Shown: piece after piece, positions 36,454 through 46,327 of the stretch
Position numbering within the stretch: position 1 is the first letter of the stretch
How the letters are laid out: every line of letters begins with the position of its first letter
DNA from: Corynebacterium lubricantis DSM 45231
GTDB taxonomy: Bacteria > Actinomycetota > Actinomycetes > Mycobacteriales > Mycobacteriaceae
NCBI RefSeq assembly: GCF_000379425.1
Contig: NZ_KB902182.1
Location: forward strand, 1 to 64,000
Direction of reading: 5' to 3'
Length of the DNA: 64,000 nucleotides
Translations under genes and position numbers: made by a program
The notes under the pieces: generated by a model
What the model was told of the DNA's origin: nothing
The model's database searches: none
The model's input: only the letters and a program-made list of their open reading frames with translations

Positions 36454-38322
36454 TTAGTTCTCCTTCTGCTTTGCAGCGTCGTCGAGGGCATCGTGGATAT
36501 CGGCAGGCGTCTCGGCCGCTGACTCTTCACCGTCAAACAGTGGACGCAAACCGCGCGCGTACTCAATGTCCGAGTTATTGGTGCCGGCGGCGATCATTGG
36601 CCAGACCTGAGCATCCTCGCCAACAACGAAGTCGATGACAACTGGGCGGTCGTTGATCTCACGCGCACGCTTGATCGCTGGCAGGACTTCTTCCTCTGAG
36701 GTGACGCGGATTGCCTCAGCACCAAGCGCCTCGGAGAGCTGCAAGAAATCAGGAACGTAGTGGTCGTCCTGGTGCAGCTTCGTGTTCGAGTACTGCTTGT
36801 TGTAGAACAGGGTCTGCCACTGGCGAACCATGCCCAAGTTGCCGTTGTTAATCAGAGCAACCTTGATGGGGAAACCCTCCACCGCTGCGGTGGTGATTTC
36901 CTGGTTGGTCATCTGGAAGCAGCCATCACCGTCGATTGCCCAGACTTCCTTGTCTGGCATGCCGGCCTTGGCGCCCAGTGCTGCTGGGATGGCGTAGCCC
37001 ATGGTGCCCAGACCACCGGAATTGATCCAGGTGCGAGGGTTTTCGAAATCGAGGAACTGTGCTGCCCACATCTGGTGCTGGCCAACGCCTGCGACGTAGA
37101 TTGCCTCGGGGCCGACTTCCTTGCTCAGCGTCTCGATGACGAACTGAGGCGCAAGCGTGCCGTTGGGCTGGCGGTCGTAGCCGCGTGGGAAACGTTCCTT
37201 CAATCCGTTCAGGTACTCGATCCATGGGTGGATATGTGGAACCGAGAGCTTCTTCGAGGACTGGAAGTTCTCCAGCAGTGCCTCAAGGACTTCCTTGGCG
37301 TCGCCGACGATGGGGACATCAGCGGCACGGATCTTGCCGATTTCGGCTGGATCGATATCCGCGTGGATAACTTTTGCCTCAGGGGCGAAACTTGCGAGGT
37401 CACCCGTGACGCGATCGTCGAAACGTGCGCCGATGGTGATCAGCAAATCTGCACCCTGCAGCGCACCGACAGCAGGGACGGTGCCATGCATGCCAGGCAT
37501 GCCCATGTACAACTCGTGGGACTCTGGGAAAGAACCCAAGCCCATGAGCGTGGTGACAACAGGAATTCCGGTGTGCTCAGCGAAAGCCAGCAGTTCCTTG
37601 TTAGCGTTCGACTTGATGACGCCGCCGCCAACGTAGAGGATGGGGCGCTCTGCCTCGGCAATGAGCTCAGTCGCCTGAGAGATCTGGCGGGAGTGAGGCG
37701 TAGTGACGGGCTTGTAGCCAGGCATGTCAATGACTGGTGGCCAGACGAAATCCATCTCCTGGTTCTGAACATCCTTCGGGATATCCACCAGGACTGGGCC
37801 GGGACGGCCAGTCTCGGCCAAGTGGAAGGCCGCAGCAATAGCTTCTGGGATCTCGTTCGCGTCGGTGACCATGAAGTTGTGCTTGGTAATAGGCATGGTC
37901 ACGCCGCGGATATCCGCTTCCTGGAAGGCGTCGGTACCCAGCAAGGACGAACCGACCTGACCAGTGATGGCAACGATGGGGACCGAGTCGAGGTTGGCAT
38001 CAGCCAAGGCGGTGACCAGGTTCGTTGCACCCGGGCCCGAGGTAGCAATGCAGACTCCAACGCGACCGGAGGCCTGAGCGTAACCCTCAGCTGCGTGACC
38101 GGCGCCCTGCTCGTGGCGAACGAGCACGTGACGAAGATGTTCCGCGGCGTAGAGCGCATCGTAGAGAGGTAGGACCGCACCTCCCGGAATACCAAACACT
38201 AAGTCGGTTCCTAGAGATTCGAGGCTTTTGACAATCGCTTCAGCACCGGTCATGCGTTGCGGTGCTGCGCTGCCTGCCTTGCTGGCTGCCTTCGCGGGCG
38301 AAGGCGTGGGGGAAGCTGCCAC
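36454..38322 (-). CDS. ilvB: Acetolactate synthase large (catalytic) subunit
   Basis: From GTG 38322 the 622-aa protein carries the ThDP fold: N-terminal [20 protein letters not shown] and [15 protein letters not shown], catalytic glutamate in [15 protein letters not shown], and the GDG...N Mg2+/ThDP motif ([19 protein letters not shown]) near residue 470. It joins two pyruvates, or pyruvate and 2-ketobutyrate, to start valine, leucine and isoleucine synthesis. GTG 38322 is used because a sound ribosome-binding site (AAGGAG) precedes it. A leader peptide and terminator lie upstream. Confidence 0.97.
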   Translation of the reverse strand: MAASPTPSPAKAASKAGSAAPQRMTGAEAIVKSLESLGTDLVFGIPGGAVLPLYDALYAAEHLRHVLVRHEQGAGHAAEGYAQASGRVGVCIATSGPGATNLVTALADANLDSVPIVAITGQVGSSLLGTDAFQEADIRGVTMPITKHNFMVTDANEIPEAIAAAFHLAETGRPGPVLVDIPKDVQNQEMDFVWPPVIDMPGYKPVTTPHSRQISQATELIAEAERPILYVGGGVIKSNANKELLAFAEHTGIPVVTTLMGLGSFPESHELYMGMPGMHGTVPAVGALQGADLLITIGARFDDRVTGDLASFAPEAKVIHADIDPAEIGKIRAADVPIVGDAKEVLEALLENFQSSKKLSVPHIHPWIEYLNGLKERFPRGYDRQPNGTLAPQFVIETLSKEVGPEAIYVAGVGQHQMWAAQFLDFENPRTWINSGGLGTMGYAIPAALGAKAGMPDKEVWAIDGDGCFQMTNQEITTAAVEGFPIKVALINNGNLGMVRQWQTLFYNKQYSNTKLHQDDHYVPDFLQLSEALGAEAIRVTSEEEVLPAIKRAREINDRPVVIDFVVGEDAQVWPMIAAGTNNSDIEYARGLRPLFDGEESAAETPADIHDALDDAAKQKEN

Positions 38323-38419
38323 TTTGAAAGCTCCTTATAAAAAGTAGGTTGTAAACGAGTATTCGCACTCTAGGTGTGAGAACGAGTGTGTTTAGCCGTA
38401 TTGATGCGCGACCACATAA

Positions 38420-38461
38420 CAAAACCCTCGCACAGGCACTATGGGTGGGTGCTGTCGAGGG
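38420..38461 (-). terminator. Attenuator terminator in the ilvB leader
   Basis: CCCTCG (38425-38430) pairs with CGAGGG (38456-38461), extended by CAC and GTG segments inward. On the minus strand the stem is followed by TTTTG (38420-38424). It lies between the leader peptide and ilvB, as expected for transcription attenuation. Confidence 0.8.
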
Positions 38462-38496
38462 CGCTTGTCACAACGACGAGAAGTAAGTTCTCACCG

Positions 38497-38544
38497 TCAC
38501 GGCAGGCGCCGCGTCGGTACTACCACTAGTCGTAAAATGATCAT
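38497..38544 (-). CDS. ilvBNC leader peptide ([15 protein letters not shown])
   Basis: On the minus strand a 15-codon frame from ATG 38544 to TGA 38497-38499 encodes Ile-Ile-Leu-Arg-Leu-Val-Val-Val. Six of its eight consecutive codons after Met code for Ile, Leu or Val, the products of the operon. It matches the leader described in C. glutamicum, which is nearly identical in its IIxRLVVV core. Ribosome stalling here, when charged branched-chain tRNAs are scarce, would prevent the downstream terminator. A start four codons further upstream is also possible. Confidence 0.85.
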   Translation of the reverse strand: MIILRLVVVPTRRLP

Positions 38545-38606
38545 GCGGTAAATCATACACACTTCACAGCACATTCCTCCTTTTGGGGGTTAGCATCGAA
38601 AACATC

Positions 38607-40409
38607 ATGCCTTTTCAATATCTTCTCAATGCTGCGTGGCAGTGGATGGCGGACTCAGGACTCAATATTGCGATCCTGATCGTCTTAATTTTCTTGGTCC
38701 CGCGTGCGGGACGTTTAGCCAACCGAATTCTTGAACGTCGGATTGAGCAAAAAGGTGACGCCGAAGAAGGCAAGAGCCAGCTCGCGCTGTCTGGAGTGGG
38801 CGTATATATCCTCCAGATCATTGCCTACTTCATCTTGATTGTGCTGATCCTGCAGCAGTTCGGCTTCTCGCTGGCCGGTGCCGCGATCCCGGCGACGATC
38901 GTTTCGGCTGCAGTCGGCTTTGGTGCGCAATCGATTATTGCTGACTTCTTGTCTGGTTTTTTCATCCTCACCGAGAAGCAATACGGCGTGGGCGACTGGG
39001 TGGCCTTCGAAGGCACCGGATCGACCGGGACGCTTGAAGGTACTGTCATCCAGTTCACCATGCGATCGACCCAGATTCGCACCATTGATCAGTCAACGGT
39101 GACAATCCCGAACTCCACGGCCCGCGTCGCAATCAACCGCTCGAAGTACTGGTCGCGTGCAGTCGTCGTCATGCCCGTGCCGCTGCTGGGTTCGCATAGT
39201 TCCGACGAAGCGCTCGAGCGCGCCGAGCGCGCAACCCGCACGGCTCTTGCTCGCCCTGAGGTGAAATCGGAGCTGCTCGGCGATCTTGATGTCCACCCAG
39301 CCGTAGCGGTGAGCCCACCAACCACGGTGGGCATGCCGTGGACTGTGGACATGCGGTTCATGATTCAGGTCAAGGCGGGTTCCCAGTGGTTGGTGGAACG
39401 CGCGATCCGCATGTCTATCCTGAACGAGTTCTGGGATGAGTACGGCTCCGCCACCACCGTCAGCGGTGCGCTGATCGAAGATGTGCACACCCCGAAGCTG
39501 CCCACCGAAGCTTTTAATGACAATGGCACCCGGGACGACAGTGGCACTCAGTCAGATGTGAAGGACGACAAGATCGTCGCGGACACAACGCCGAGTGCCA
39601 CCGCCACGACTGCGGCGTTTGCCGCGACCACCGGCGAGACCGGCAAGATCGACTTGTCGGAACCCACTGATGAGGCTAACGACGAGGCCACGACCCAAAT
39701 CTTCAGTCCGGGCGATGCCAAGACCGAACTCTTCCCTGCTACCACTGCGGAAAACTCAGACGAAAACTCAGAAGAAAAGAAGTCTTCACAGGCCGATTCT
39801 GATCAACCCGACGTGCCTGAGAAGTTCGATGAAGGCGACGGCGAAGACCCGGCGGTGACGGAAAAGGCCAAGGACACCGAGAAGAAGGAAGACCCGAAGA
39901 CCAAATTCGAGCGCTTCATTACCCTCGGCGGGCGCATGCGCGTGTCGAGCGCTGGTCTCTTGATCCTCCTGGTGGCATTGCTCATTCTGCGCGGGTTGAC
40001 CTTCTCCTCGACAGCTAATGACGAGCGCGTCGCAGGCGTGCTGGCACCTCCGGCCACATCGACCGCCCCAGAGACCGCGGGCGAGCAGCCCACCGGCACC
40101 ACATCCGGCAGCCAAACTACGGGCACGAACGAGACTGGTCAGCAACAGACTGATTCCAATTGGACTGAACAGGTCAGCCCCACCGATCAACAGGCCCCGA
40201 CAACGCAACAGGATGCCCCACAGCAAAATACGCAAAATCAGCAAGATAGCGTAAACCAGTTCCAGCAGGAACCGACGACGGCGCAGCAGCAGCCCCAGCA
40301 ACAGACGCAGCAGCAACAGCAGCCTCAACAACAACAGCAGACGCAGCCACCGACTGTTTCTCCGCAGTCAGCGGAGACCACTGTGCAATCGGAAACTACG
40401 GTTCGCTAG
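38607..40409 (+). CDS. mscCG: MscS-type mechanosensitive channel, MscCG-like (glutamate efflux)
   Basis: The 600-aa protein starts at ATG 38607. Three N-terminal helices end with the pore helix ([20 protein letters not shown]), then the MscS beta domain ([31 protein letters not shown]). A long acidic linker (about 300-455) leads to a fourth hydrophobic helix ([16 protein letters not shown] near 460). The last 100 residues are Gln/Thr-rich with runs of Q. In C. glutamicum MscCG (NCgl1221), the extra C-terminal helix and tail are known to be needed for glutamate excretion. It diverges from the ilvB leader, the same position as in C. glutamicum. The Q-rich end is longer than the 533-aa homologue I recall. 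Confidence 0.9.
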   Translation: MPFQYLLNAAWQWMADSGLNIAILIVLIFLVPRAGRLANRILERRIEQKGDAEEGKSQLALSGVGVYILQIIAYFILIVLILQQFGFSLAGAAIPATIVSAAVGFGAQSIIADFLSGFFILTEKQYGVGDWVAFEGTGSTGTLEGTVIQFTMRSTQIRTIDQSTVTIPNSTARVAINRSKYWSRAVVVMPVPLLGSHSSDEALERAERATRTALARPEVKSELLGDLDVHPAVAVSPPTTVGMPWTVDMRFMIQVKAGSQWLVERAIRMSILNEFWDEYGSATTVSGALIEDVHTPKLPTEAFNDNGTRDDSGTQSDVKDDKIVADTTPSATATTAAFAATTGETGKIDLSEPTDEANDEATTQIFSPGDAKTELFPATTAENSDENSEEKKSSQADSDQPDVPEKFDEGDGEDPAVTEKAKDTEKKEDPKTKFERFITLGGRMRVSSAGLLILLVALLILRGLTFSSTANDERVAGVLAPPATSTAPETAGEQPTGTTSGSQTTGTNETGQQQTDSNWTEQVSPTDQQAPTTQQDAPQQNTQNQQDSVNQFQQEPTTAQQQPQQQTQQQQQPQQQQQTQPPTVSPQSAETTVQSETTVR

Positions 40410-40410
40410 C

Positions 40411-41019
40411 ATGGCAAGCATGAGTTCCGAAGAACAACAGCCGGACACCACCTATTTCCGGCCAGATCGCTCGCACGTTATTGCCACCGTATTGATGACG
40501 GGCATTGCGCTCATCGGAATCAGCTGGGCGCCACTGGCGCTCGGCTGGTTGCTCATCTTCCCCATCGCCTTCATCGTGTGGGTCTATAAGGCGCACACGC
40601 GTGTCGACGAGAACGGGATCGCCATCAACTACCTGTACCGCAAGAACGTCACCATTGGCTGGGACTCGCTCCAAGGAATTGGTTTTAAGGGATCCAAGGC
40701 TGTCGCCGCGACAACCGACGGCAAGGAGTACTTCCTGCCAGGAGTCACCTTCAATTCCTTGCCGAAACTCGAAGAGGCTTCCCGGGGTCGCATCCCGGAT
40801 GTTCTCACCGAGGGACTTGCCTCACTCGATGGAAAGATGTCTGTCATCGACAAAGACGGACACCAGGTGCTGATGACACAGGAAGAGTACGCGGAACACC
40901 AACGCCAAAAAGCGGGAGATTCGCAGGACGCTTCCCAAAATTCAGAAACCACAGCAATTAACGAAGACGACGCTCAATCAGACAACAGCGCCGCTTCCAC
41001 CGATTCACCGAAGGAGTGA
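40411..41019 (+). CDS. PH-domain membrane-associated protein (202 aa)
   Basis: After a polar N-terminus come two hydrophobic segments (about 25-60, [20 protein letters not shown] and [15 protein letters not shown]), then a PH-like domain with [20 protein letters not shown] and [19 protein letters not shown]. The C-terminal 45 residues are acidic and disordered. Actinobacterial proteins of this kind (bPH6 family, for example mycobacterial CFP6-like) are small and of unknown function. It starts one base after mscCG stops, so it is in the mscCG operon. A start at ATG 40420 is also possible. Confidence 0.75.
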   Translation: MASMSSEEQQPDTTYFRPDRSHVIATVLMTGIALIGISWAPLALGWLLIFPIAFIVWVYKAHTRVDENGIAINYLYRKNVTIGWDSLQGIGFKGSKAVAATTDGKEYFLPGVTFNSLPKLEEASRGRIPDVLTEGLASLDGKMSVIDKDGHQVLMTQEEYAEHQRQKAGDSQDASQNSETTAINEDDAQSDNSAASTDSPKE

Positions 41020-41020
41020 A

Positions 41021-42862
41021 ATGGTATTCCCACTTCGTTCTAAAGTCACCACTGTCGGCCGTCAGGCTGCAGGTGCCCGTGCACTGTGGCGTGCAACTGG
41101 CACCAAAGAAAACGAGTTCGGTAAGCCCATCGTGGCGATCGTCAACTCGTACACTCAGTTCGTCCCTGGCCACGTGCACCTCAAAGACGTGGGCGATATT
41201 GTGGCGGATGCAGTGCGTGAAGCAGGGGGCGTACCAAAGGAGTTCAATACGATTGCTGTCGACGACGGCATCGCAATGGGCCACCAGGGCATGCTGTACT
41301 CGCTGCCTTCCCGCGAGATCATCACTGACTCTGTCGAGTACATGGTCAATGCACACACCGCTGACGCCATGGTCTGCATTTCTAACTGCGACAAGATCAC
41401 CCCGGGCATGCTCAACGCTGCGATGCGTTTGAACATCCCTGTTGTGTTTGTCTCCGGCGGCCCGATGGAGGCCGGTAAGGCAGTCGTCGTCGATGGCGTT
41501 GCTCGCACCGCGACGAACCTCATCGACGCGATCACCTTCTCTGCCGACGACAAGGTTTCGGACGCGGAGCTCAACGAGGTTGAGGCAGCTGCCTGCCCTA
41601 CCTGTGGCTCCTGCTCCGGTATGTTCACCGCAAACTCGATGAACTGCCTGACCGAGGCACTTGGCCTCTCACTTCCAGGTAACGGCTCCACCCTGGCAAC
41701 GCACTCCGCGCGCCGTGAGCTTTTCGAAGAAGCCGGCCGCACCATCATGGAGCTGTGCCGCCGCTACTACGGCGAAGAGGACGAGTCCGTCTTGCCGCGC
41801 AACATTGCCACCCGCGATGCGTTCCGCAACGCAATGGCACTGGACATGGCTATGGGTGGATCTTCCAACACCATCTTGCACATCCTGGCAGCAGCTCAGG
41901 AAGGCGAAGTTGACTTCGATCTCTCGGACATCGACGAGCTTTCGCACTCCATCCCTTGTGTCTCCAAGGTTGCGCCTAACGGCACTGCACACGTCGAAGA
42001 TGTCCACCGCGCCGGTGGCATCCCTGCCATCCTCGGTGAACTCAACCGCGGCGGGATGTTGAACAAGGATGTTCACTCCATCAAGTACAACTCTCTCGAC
42101 GAGTGGATGGACGACTGGGATATCCGCGGTGGCAAGGCCTCCGAGCAGGCCATCGAGCTTTTCCACGCCGCTCCTGGTGGCGTGCGCTCAACCAAGGCTT
42201 TCTCCCAGTCCAACCGCTGGGACGAGCTGGACACCGATTCGGTCAACGGTGTAATCCACGACGTGGAGCACCCGTTCACCTCCGACGGTGGCCTCGTCAT
42301 CCTGCGCGGCAACTTGGCTCCGAATGGTGCCGTACTCAAGACCGCTGGTGTGGAAGAAGAGCTCTGGGAGTTCTCCGGTCCAGCTCGCGTCGTTGACTCG
42401 CAAGAGCAGGGCGTATCGACGATTCTCAACCGCGAAGTTCAGCCGGGCGAGGTCGTTGTCATCCGCTACGAGGGCCCATCCGGTGGACCTGGCATGCAGG
42501 AAATGCTCCACCCAACCTCCTTCCTCAAGGGCGCTGGTCTGGGCAAGAAGTGTGCACTGATCACTGACGGCCGCTTCTCTGGTGGTACCTCTGGCCTGTC
42601 CATCGGTCATATCTCCCCTGAGGCTGCGCACAAGGGCATGATCGGTCTGATCGAAAACGGTGACACCATCACCATCTCGGTCCACGACCGTGAGCTCAGG
42701 CTCGATGTCCCTGAGGAGGAGCTGGAGCGTCGTCGTGAAGCGATGGAAGCTTCCGAAAACCCCTGGACGCCGAAGCGCGAACGAACCGTATCCAAGGCAC
42801 TGCGCGCATACGCCAAAATGGCCACCAGCGCCGATAAGGGTGCCGTACGTCAGGTGGACTAG
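41021..42862 (+). CDS. ilvD: Dihydroxy-acid dehydratase
   Basis: The 613-aa protein has the DHAD/EDD core: the three iron-sulfur cysteines appear in [11 protein letters not shown] (Cys near 126) and [19 protein letters not shown] (about 191-209), followed by [20 protein letters not shown], and the C-terminal region [20 protein letters not shown]. It dehydrates dihydroxy acids in valine and isoleucine synthesis. The gene begins one base after the PH-domain gene stops, so mscCG, the PH gene and ilvD form one operon-like block. The length matches the family. Confidence 0.98.
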   Translation: MVFPLRSKVTTVGRQAAGARALWRATGTKENEFGKPIVAIVNSYTQFVPGHVHLKDVGDIVADAVREAGGVPKEFNTIAVDDGIAMGHQGMLYSLPSREIITDSVEYMVNAHTADAMVCISNCDKITPGMLNAAMRLNIPVVFVSGGPMEAGKAVVVDGVARTATNLIDAITFSADDKVSDAELNEVEAAACPTCGSCSGMFTANSMNCLTEALGLSLPGNGSTLATHSARRELFEEAGRTIMELCRRYYGEEDESVLPRNIATRDAFRNAMALDMAMGGSSNTILHILAAAQEGEVDFDLSDIDELSHSIPCVSKVAPNGTAHVEDVHRAGGIPAILGELNRGGMLNKDVHSIKYNSLDEWMDDWDIRGGKASEQAIELFHAAPGGVRSTKAFSQSNRWDELDTDSVNGVIHDVEHPFTSDGGLVILRGNLAPNGAVLKTAGVEEELWEFSGPARVVDSQEQGVSTILNREVQPGEVVVIRYEGPSGGPGMQEMLHPTSFLKGAGLGKKCALITDGRFSGGTSGLSIGHISPEAAHKGMIGLIENGDTITISVHDRELRLDVPEEELERRREAMEASENPWTPKRERTVSKALRAYAKMATSADKGAVRQVD

Positions 42863-42872
42863 ACTCACCCAA

Positions 42873-44279
42873 ATGAACGATCATGATTTTCGCCAGCTTC
42901 TGCCCCGCTTCCTGACGTGGTTGGGGCTGGCTGCCGGATTAGGTGTCACATGGCGGCATATTAGCCAGACGAATTTTCCGGTAGACATGATCATCTACCG
43001 CGAGGGATCCCGTGCGTTTTTCTCGGGCGGAGAAGTGTACTCCGTGCCGATGTTCGCGGGAGACCTCGCGCTTCCCTTTATCTACCCGCCTTTCGGCGCG
43101 CTGATCCTTGGACCGCTGACACCGAGCTGGATTTCCGACGACTTGGCCGGCGACATCATGATCGTCGTGTCCAATATTTTGTTGCTGGCCTGTTTGCACT
43201 TTGCGTTCAAGGAGCTCATGCCGAAAGCGCAGGCGTGGGATCGTAGAGCGGTCACGGTCGTAGCGTGGGTAGCAGGCATGCTCATTGAGCCGGTGTGGCT
43301 GAACCAGGGCTTTGCCCAAGTCAACATGCTGCTGATGGGATTGGTTTTTCTTGACCTTGTGCCACGTAAGCGCCATCTCCCCCGCGGTTTCTGGATCGGT
43401 ATCGCTGCCGCAATTAAGATCTCACCGCTGGCCATGTGCTTGTATTTCTTACTGCGTAAGGACTTCCGCGCAATTATTACGACGGCGGTAACCGCACTCG
43501 TCGCAACGCTCATTGCTGCTGCCGTGCGCTGGGATGCCACCGTGGAGTACTTCTCCGTGACCCTTCTGGGGATGAACTCGGGCAACGAGTTCGGTGTGGA
43601 TTCTTCGTATCAGTCAAATAGCTCGATCAAGGGTGTGCTCATGCGCTTTGCGGAGTCGCAGGCGCAGCTCGATGCCAATAGCACCCTGGTCAATATCCTC
43701 ACGATTGTGCTGTCTCTTGCCGTCATCGTGGCCGGCAGCCTACTGATGCTCGCTCTGATGCGCCGCAATATGACTATCGACGCAATTCTGGTCAACTCGT
43801 TGGTTATGCTGCTGATTTCACCAGTGTCGTGGTCGCACCACTGGGTCTGGCTGGCGCTCATCCTGCCGGTGACTGCGTGGCGCCTGGCTACAGTGCTCAA
43901 GCAAAATACCGCCCTGACAGTGGTGACTGCACTGTGGGCGGTACTTGTTCTCACCAATCCACCTAAATGGTGGTTCGGTGATGCTATTCAGGTCTTCGAG
44001 CTAGCTATCTGGCAGAAGATCCTGGTCAGCGATTTTGTCTGGCTGGCCATCGCGTACATGATCGCGCTGGCCGTGGCGCTACGCGCCGTGCCTTTAAGCG
44101 AACGGGTTGATTCCGGTTCCGAAAATCCAGACGGCGACAAGGGCGGCGATGCCCAGGACGATAAAGATCCAGGAGCTAGCAAGCGGGCGACGAGCCCATC
44201 CGCGGCCGGTGTCGAAGGAGTAGATGCCAGGTCCGGTGAACTGCAGGACGACCGAAATTCCGAACAGGATCAGGGCTAG
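42873..44279 (+). CDS. GT87-type polyprenyl-phosphate mannosyltransferase-like membrane protein
   Basis: ATG 42873 begins MNDHDFRQLLPRFLTWLGLA. The protein is multi-membrane-spanning and fits the DUF2029/GT87 family (PimE, MptC): PVDMIIYREGSRAFFSGGEVY with the catalytic Asp in the first extracytoplasmic loop, LPFIYPPFGALILGPL, and LLISPVSWSHHWVWLALI. Such enzymes transfer mannose from polyprenyl-phosphate mannose to phosphatidylinositol mannosides or lipomannan. The last 53 residues (from about 416) are low-complexity, hydrophilic and lie antisense to the DoxX gene; they are probably not part of the ancestral protein. It starts 10 bases after ilvD stops. Exact acceptor unknown. Confidence 0.82.
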   Translation: MNDHDFRQLLPRFLTWLGLAAGLGVTWRHISQTNFPVDMIIYREGSRAFFSGGEVYSVPMFAGDLALPFIYPPFGALILGPLTPSWISDDLAGDIMIVVSNILLLACLHFAFKELMPKAQAWDRRAVTVVAWVAGMLIEPVWLNQGFAQVNMLLMGLVFLDLVPRKRHLPRGFWIGIAAAIKISPLAMCLYFLLRKDFRAIITTAVTALVATLIAAAVRWDATVEYFSVTLLGMNSGNEFGVDSSYQSNSSIKGVLMRFAESQAQLDANSTLVNILTIVLSLAVIVAGSLLMLALMRRNMTIDAILVNSLVMLLISPVSWSHHWVWLALILPVTAWRLATVLKQNTALTVVTALWAVLVLTNPPKWWFGDAIQVFELAIWQKILVSDFVWLAIAYMIALAVALRAVPLSERVDSGSENPDGDKGGDAQDDKDPGASKRATSPSAAGVEGVDARSGELQDDRNSEQDQG

Positions 44280-45077
44280 CCAAATCGCCTCGGTCCAGTT
44301 GAAGAGGTTGAGGCCTGCTCCAGACATGTAGAGCGCGTGGAGTGCCACAAAGCCGGTAGCAACGGTGGCGACCATCGCAGCAACTGGGGTGAGCAGGCCG
44401 AGGACCAGGAATACACCTGCGGCGAGCTGCGCCGTTGGCAGGCCGATGGCCAGGATATTTCCGTAAGCATAGTTGGTGAACTCGGTTTCCAGGCCCGCAA
44501 GTCCTCCCGCGGCACCCAGCTGGAAGAAGGTCTGAACGGATTCCAGGATGAGGAAACCGCCGAGGAGCAAACGGAGCAGCAGCAGACCGAAGTCAATGGT
44601 GCCGCGACGCGCCTCCTTGAGGGCTGCCTGCCCTGCAGTGGGCTGCTCTACATCCACTTGCTGGGAATCAAGGTAGGACGTTGCCGTAGCCGCTTGGACG
44701 CTTGCTGCATCTGCGGGGCGAGCGGCAGCGGTGTTTGCGTACGCTTCGTTGCCTGCGTTCGCTGATTCCTTGGAGCTGTAATCGAAATCCGTGGTGTAAA
44801 ACTCGGTTTTATCGGTAGACGATTGAGCTACTGGCTCCGAACGATTCATAGAAATCGTCTCGGTGAGAGGAGTCTGTGGCGTTTGCTCACGACCACCCTT
44901 GCCCGATGCAGCAGGAGTTGTCGGCTCAATACGTTCTGGAGCTGCGCGTCCAGTGCGCTGGTAAATGTCAGGGCCAGGCTTATTAGCTTTGCCTTTGTAG
45001 GTTGGAACGTCGAGATCGTTCAGGTCATCAAAGTCCGCCGAATTATCGCGGTTTGGCTGTGGGGTTTTGTCACTCAT
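44094..45077 (-). CDS. DoxX-family membrane protein with a disordered N-terminus (327 aa)
   Basis: ATG 45077 gives an N-terminal 165-residue hydrophilic region (MSDKTPQPNRDNSADFDDLN) followed by four transmembrane helices of the DoxX family ([20 protein letters not shown], then AIGLPTAQLAAGVFLVLG and ALYMSGAGLNLFNWTEA), and a final helix near 305-325. DoxX proteins act in redox-related membrane complexes (for example with SodA/SseA in mycobacteria); the role here is unproven. The disordered extension is typical of corynebacterial DoxX proteins. The 3' end is inside the frame of the mannosyltransferase on the other strand (186 bases of overlap). Confidence 0.8.
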   Translation of the reverse strand: MSDKTPQPNRDNSADFDDLNDLDVPTYKGKANKPGPDIYQRTGRAAPERIEPTTPAASGKGGREQTPQTPLTETISMNRSEPVAQSSTDKTEFYTTDFDYSSKESANAGNEAYANTAAARPADAASVQAATATSYLDSQQVDVEQPTAGQAALKEARRGTIDFGLLLLRLLLGGFLILESVQTFFQLGAAGGLAGLETEFTNYAYGNILAIGLPTAQLAAGVFLVLGLLTPVAAMVATVATGFVALHALYMSGAGLNLFNWTEAIWLALILFGISVVLQFTGPGIYSFDTGRGWARRPLASSWIFIVLGIAALVAVWIFGTGINPFA

Positions 45078-45172
45078 ATGCCCAAATGTAGGCGAGTCCC
45101 CCGCCTCAGCGGGGCAGGTGAAACGGCGCGCCATGTGTTTTTCATCAAAGCGTAACCTCCACACAAATTTTG

Positions 45173-45201
45173 TTGACATGCACACAACTTGGGCTTAAGC
45201 T
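45173..45201 (+). promoter_or_regulatory. Likely sigma-A promoter for the GST-like reductase gene
   Basis: TTGACA (45173-45178), a 17-base spacer and TAAGCT (45196-45201) make a near-consensus promoter, 52 bases before the start codon. The ribosome-binding site ACAGGAG is just before ATG 45254. Confidence 0.6.
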
Positions 45202-45253
45202 GGAAGTCATACAATTAAATCCACAATAAATCACTGGGATTACAGGAGTTGGA

Positions 45254-46327
45254 ATGAAGAAGGAAAACTGGGTCGAAGCCCCGAAGAACGCATCCCCCGA
45301 CGGGGAATTCGTCCGCGACACCACTTATATCGAGGACCACATTGTTTCCGACCTCGCGCCAGGCTCCGAGCCCCAGGCACAGGACGACGGAACTTTCCAA
45401 TGGCCAGTAGAGGCAGGCCGCTACCGCCTCATGGCAGCCCGTGCGTGTCCTTGGGCACACCGCACTATTATTACGCGCCGTCTCCTAGGTCTCGAAGACG
45501 TCATTTCCCTCGGCCTTGCCGGACCGACACATGACCGTCGCTCCTGGACTTTCGATCTTGATCCCGATGAGAAGGATCCCGCCACCGGCCTCCACTTCCT
45601 CCAAGAGGCGTACTTCAACCGCTTCCCCGATTACCCACGTGGCATTACCGTCCCCGCGATCGTTGAGGTCTCCTCGAAGAAGGTCGTGACCAACGACTTC
45701 CCTTCCATCCCCGTAGATTTCATCGATCAGTGGAAGCAGTTCCACCGCGAAGGCGCGCCCGACCTCTACCCAGTAGAAATGCGTGAAGAGATCGACAAGG
45801 TCACCACCGAGATCTATCACGAGGTCAACAACGGCGTGTACCGCGCCGGCTTCGCCGGTTCTCAGGAGGCCTACGAAAAGGCCTACGACCGCCTGTGGAA
45901 GGCGATGGATTGGATCGAGGAACGCCTTTCGAAGAACCGCTTCCTCATGGGCGAGCACATCACCCTGGCTGATATTTACCTCTACCCGACCTTGGTGCGC
46001 TTCGACCCTGTTTACTACTCGCACTTCAAGGCATCACGCAACAAGATCACGGAGATGCCTAATATCTGGGGCTACCTGAGGGAACTGTTCCAGACCCCTG
46101 GCTTCGGCGACACCACCGATTTCCAGGAGATCAAGGAGCACTACTTCATTACGCACCAGGAGGTTAACCCAACGGGCATCGTGCCTGTGGGCCCTGACAT
46201 GAGTGGCATCATGGAGCCTCACGGTCGCGACCACCTGCCTGGCTCGCCTTTCGCCGAAGGTGTCACCCTTCCCGGGCCTATCGCCGAGTCCGAGAAGGTC
46301 AAGAATCCAGAGCCGTTCCAGCTCTAA
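45254..46327 (+). CDS. Xi-class glutathione S-transferase-like reductase (YqjG/mycothiol type, 357 aa)
   Basis: The active-site motif ACPWAHR has its nucleophilic Cys at 65, as in S-glutathionyl-hydroquinone reductases (Xi class). Other family signs are FQWPVEAGRYRLMAAR, PDYPRGITVPAIVEVSSKK, and the helical C-terminal GST domain with LSKNRFLMGEHITLADIYL. In an actinobacterium the thiol is likely mycothiol, so the activity would be removal of mycothiol from quinone adducts. A TTGACA-TAAGCT promoter is upstream. Its 3' end overlaps the lysG gene by 29 bases on the opposite strand. Confidence 0.87.
   Translation: MKKENWVEAPKNASPDGEFVRDTTYIEDHIVSDLAPGSEPQAQDDGTFQWPVEAGRYRLMAARACPWAHRTIITRRLLGLEDVISLGLAGPTHDRRSWTFDLDPDEKDPATGLHFLQEAYFNRFPDYPRGITVPAIVEVSSKKVVTNDFPSIPVDFIDQWKQFHREGAPDLYPVEMREEIDKVTTEIYHEVNNGVYRAGFAGSQEAYEKAYDRLWKAMDWIEERLSKNRFLMGEHITLADIYLYPTLVRFDPVYYSHFKASRNKITEMPNIWGYLRELFQTPGFGDTTDFQEIKEHYFITHQEVNPTGIVPVGPDMSGIMEPHGRDHLPGSPFAEGVTLPGPIAESEKVKNPEPFQL

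Noticed and set aside
36760-38172. 470-codon open frame on the plus strand, antisense to ilvB
   Set aside because: It is the complementary-strand shadow of a codon-biased, high-GC core gene; no recognisable domain and no ribosome-binding site.
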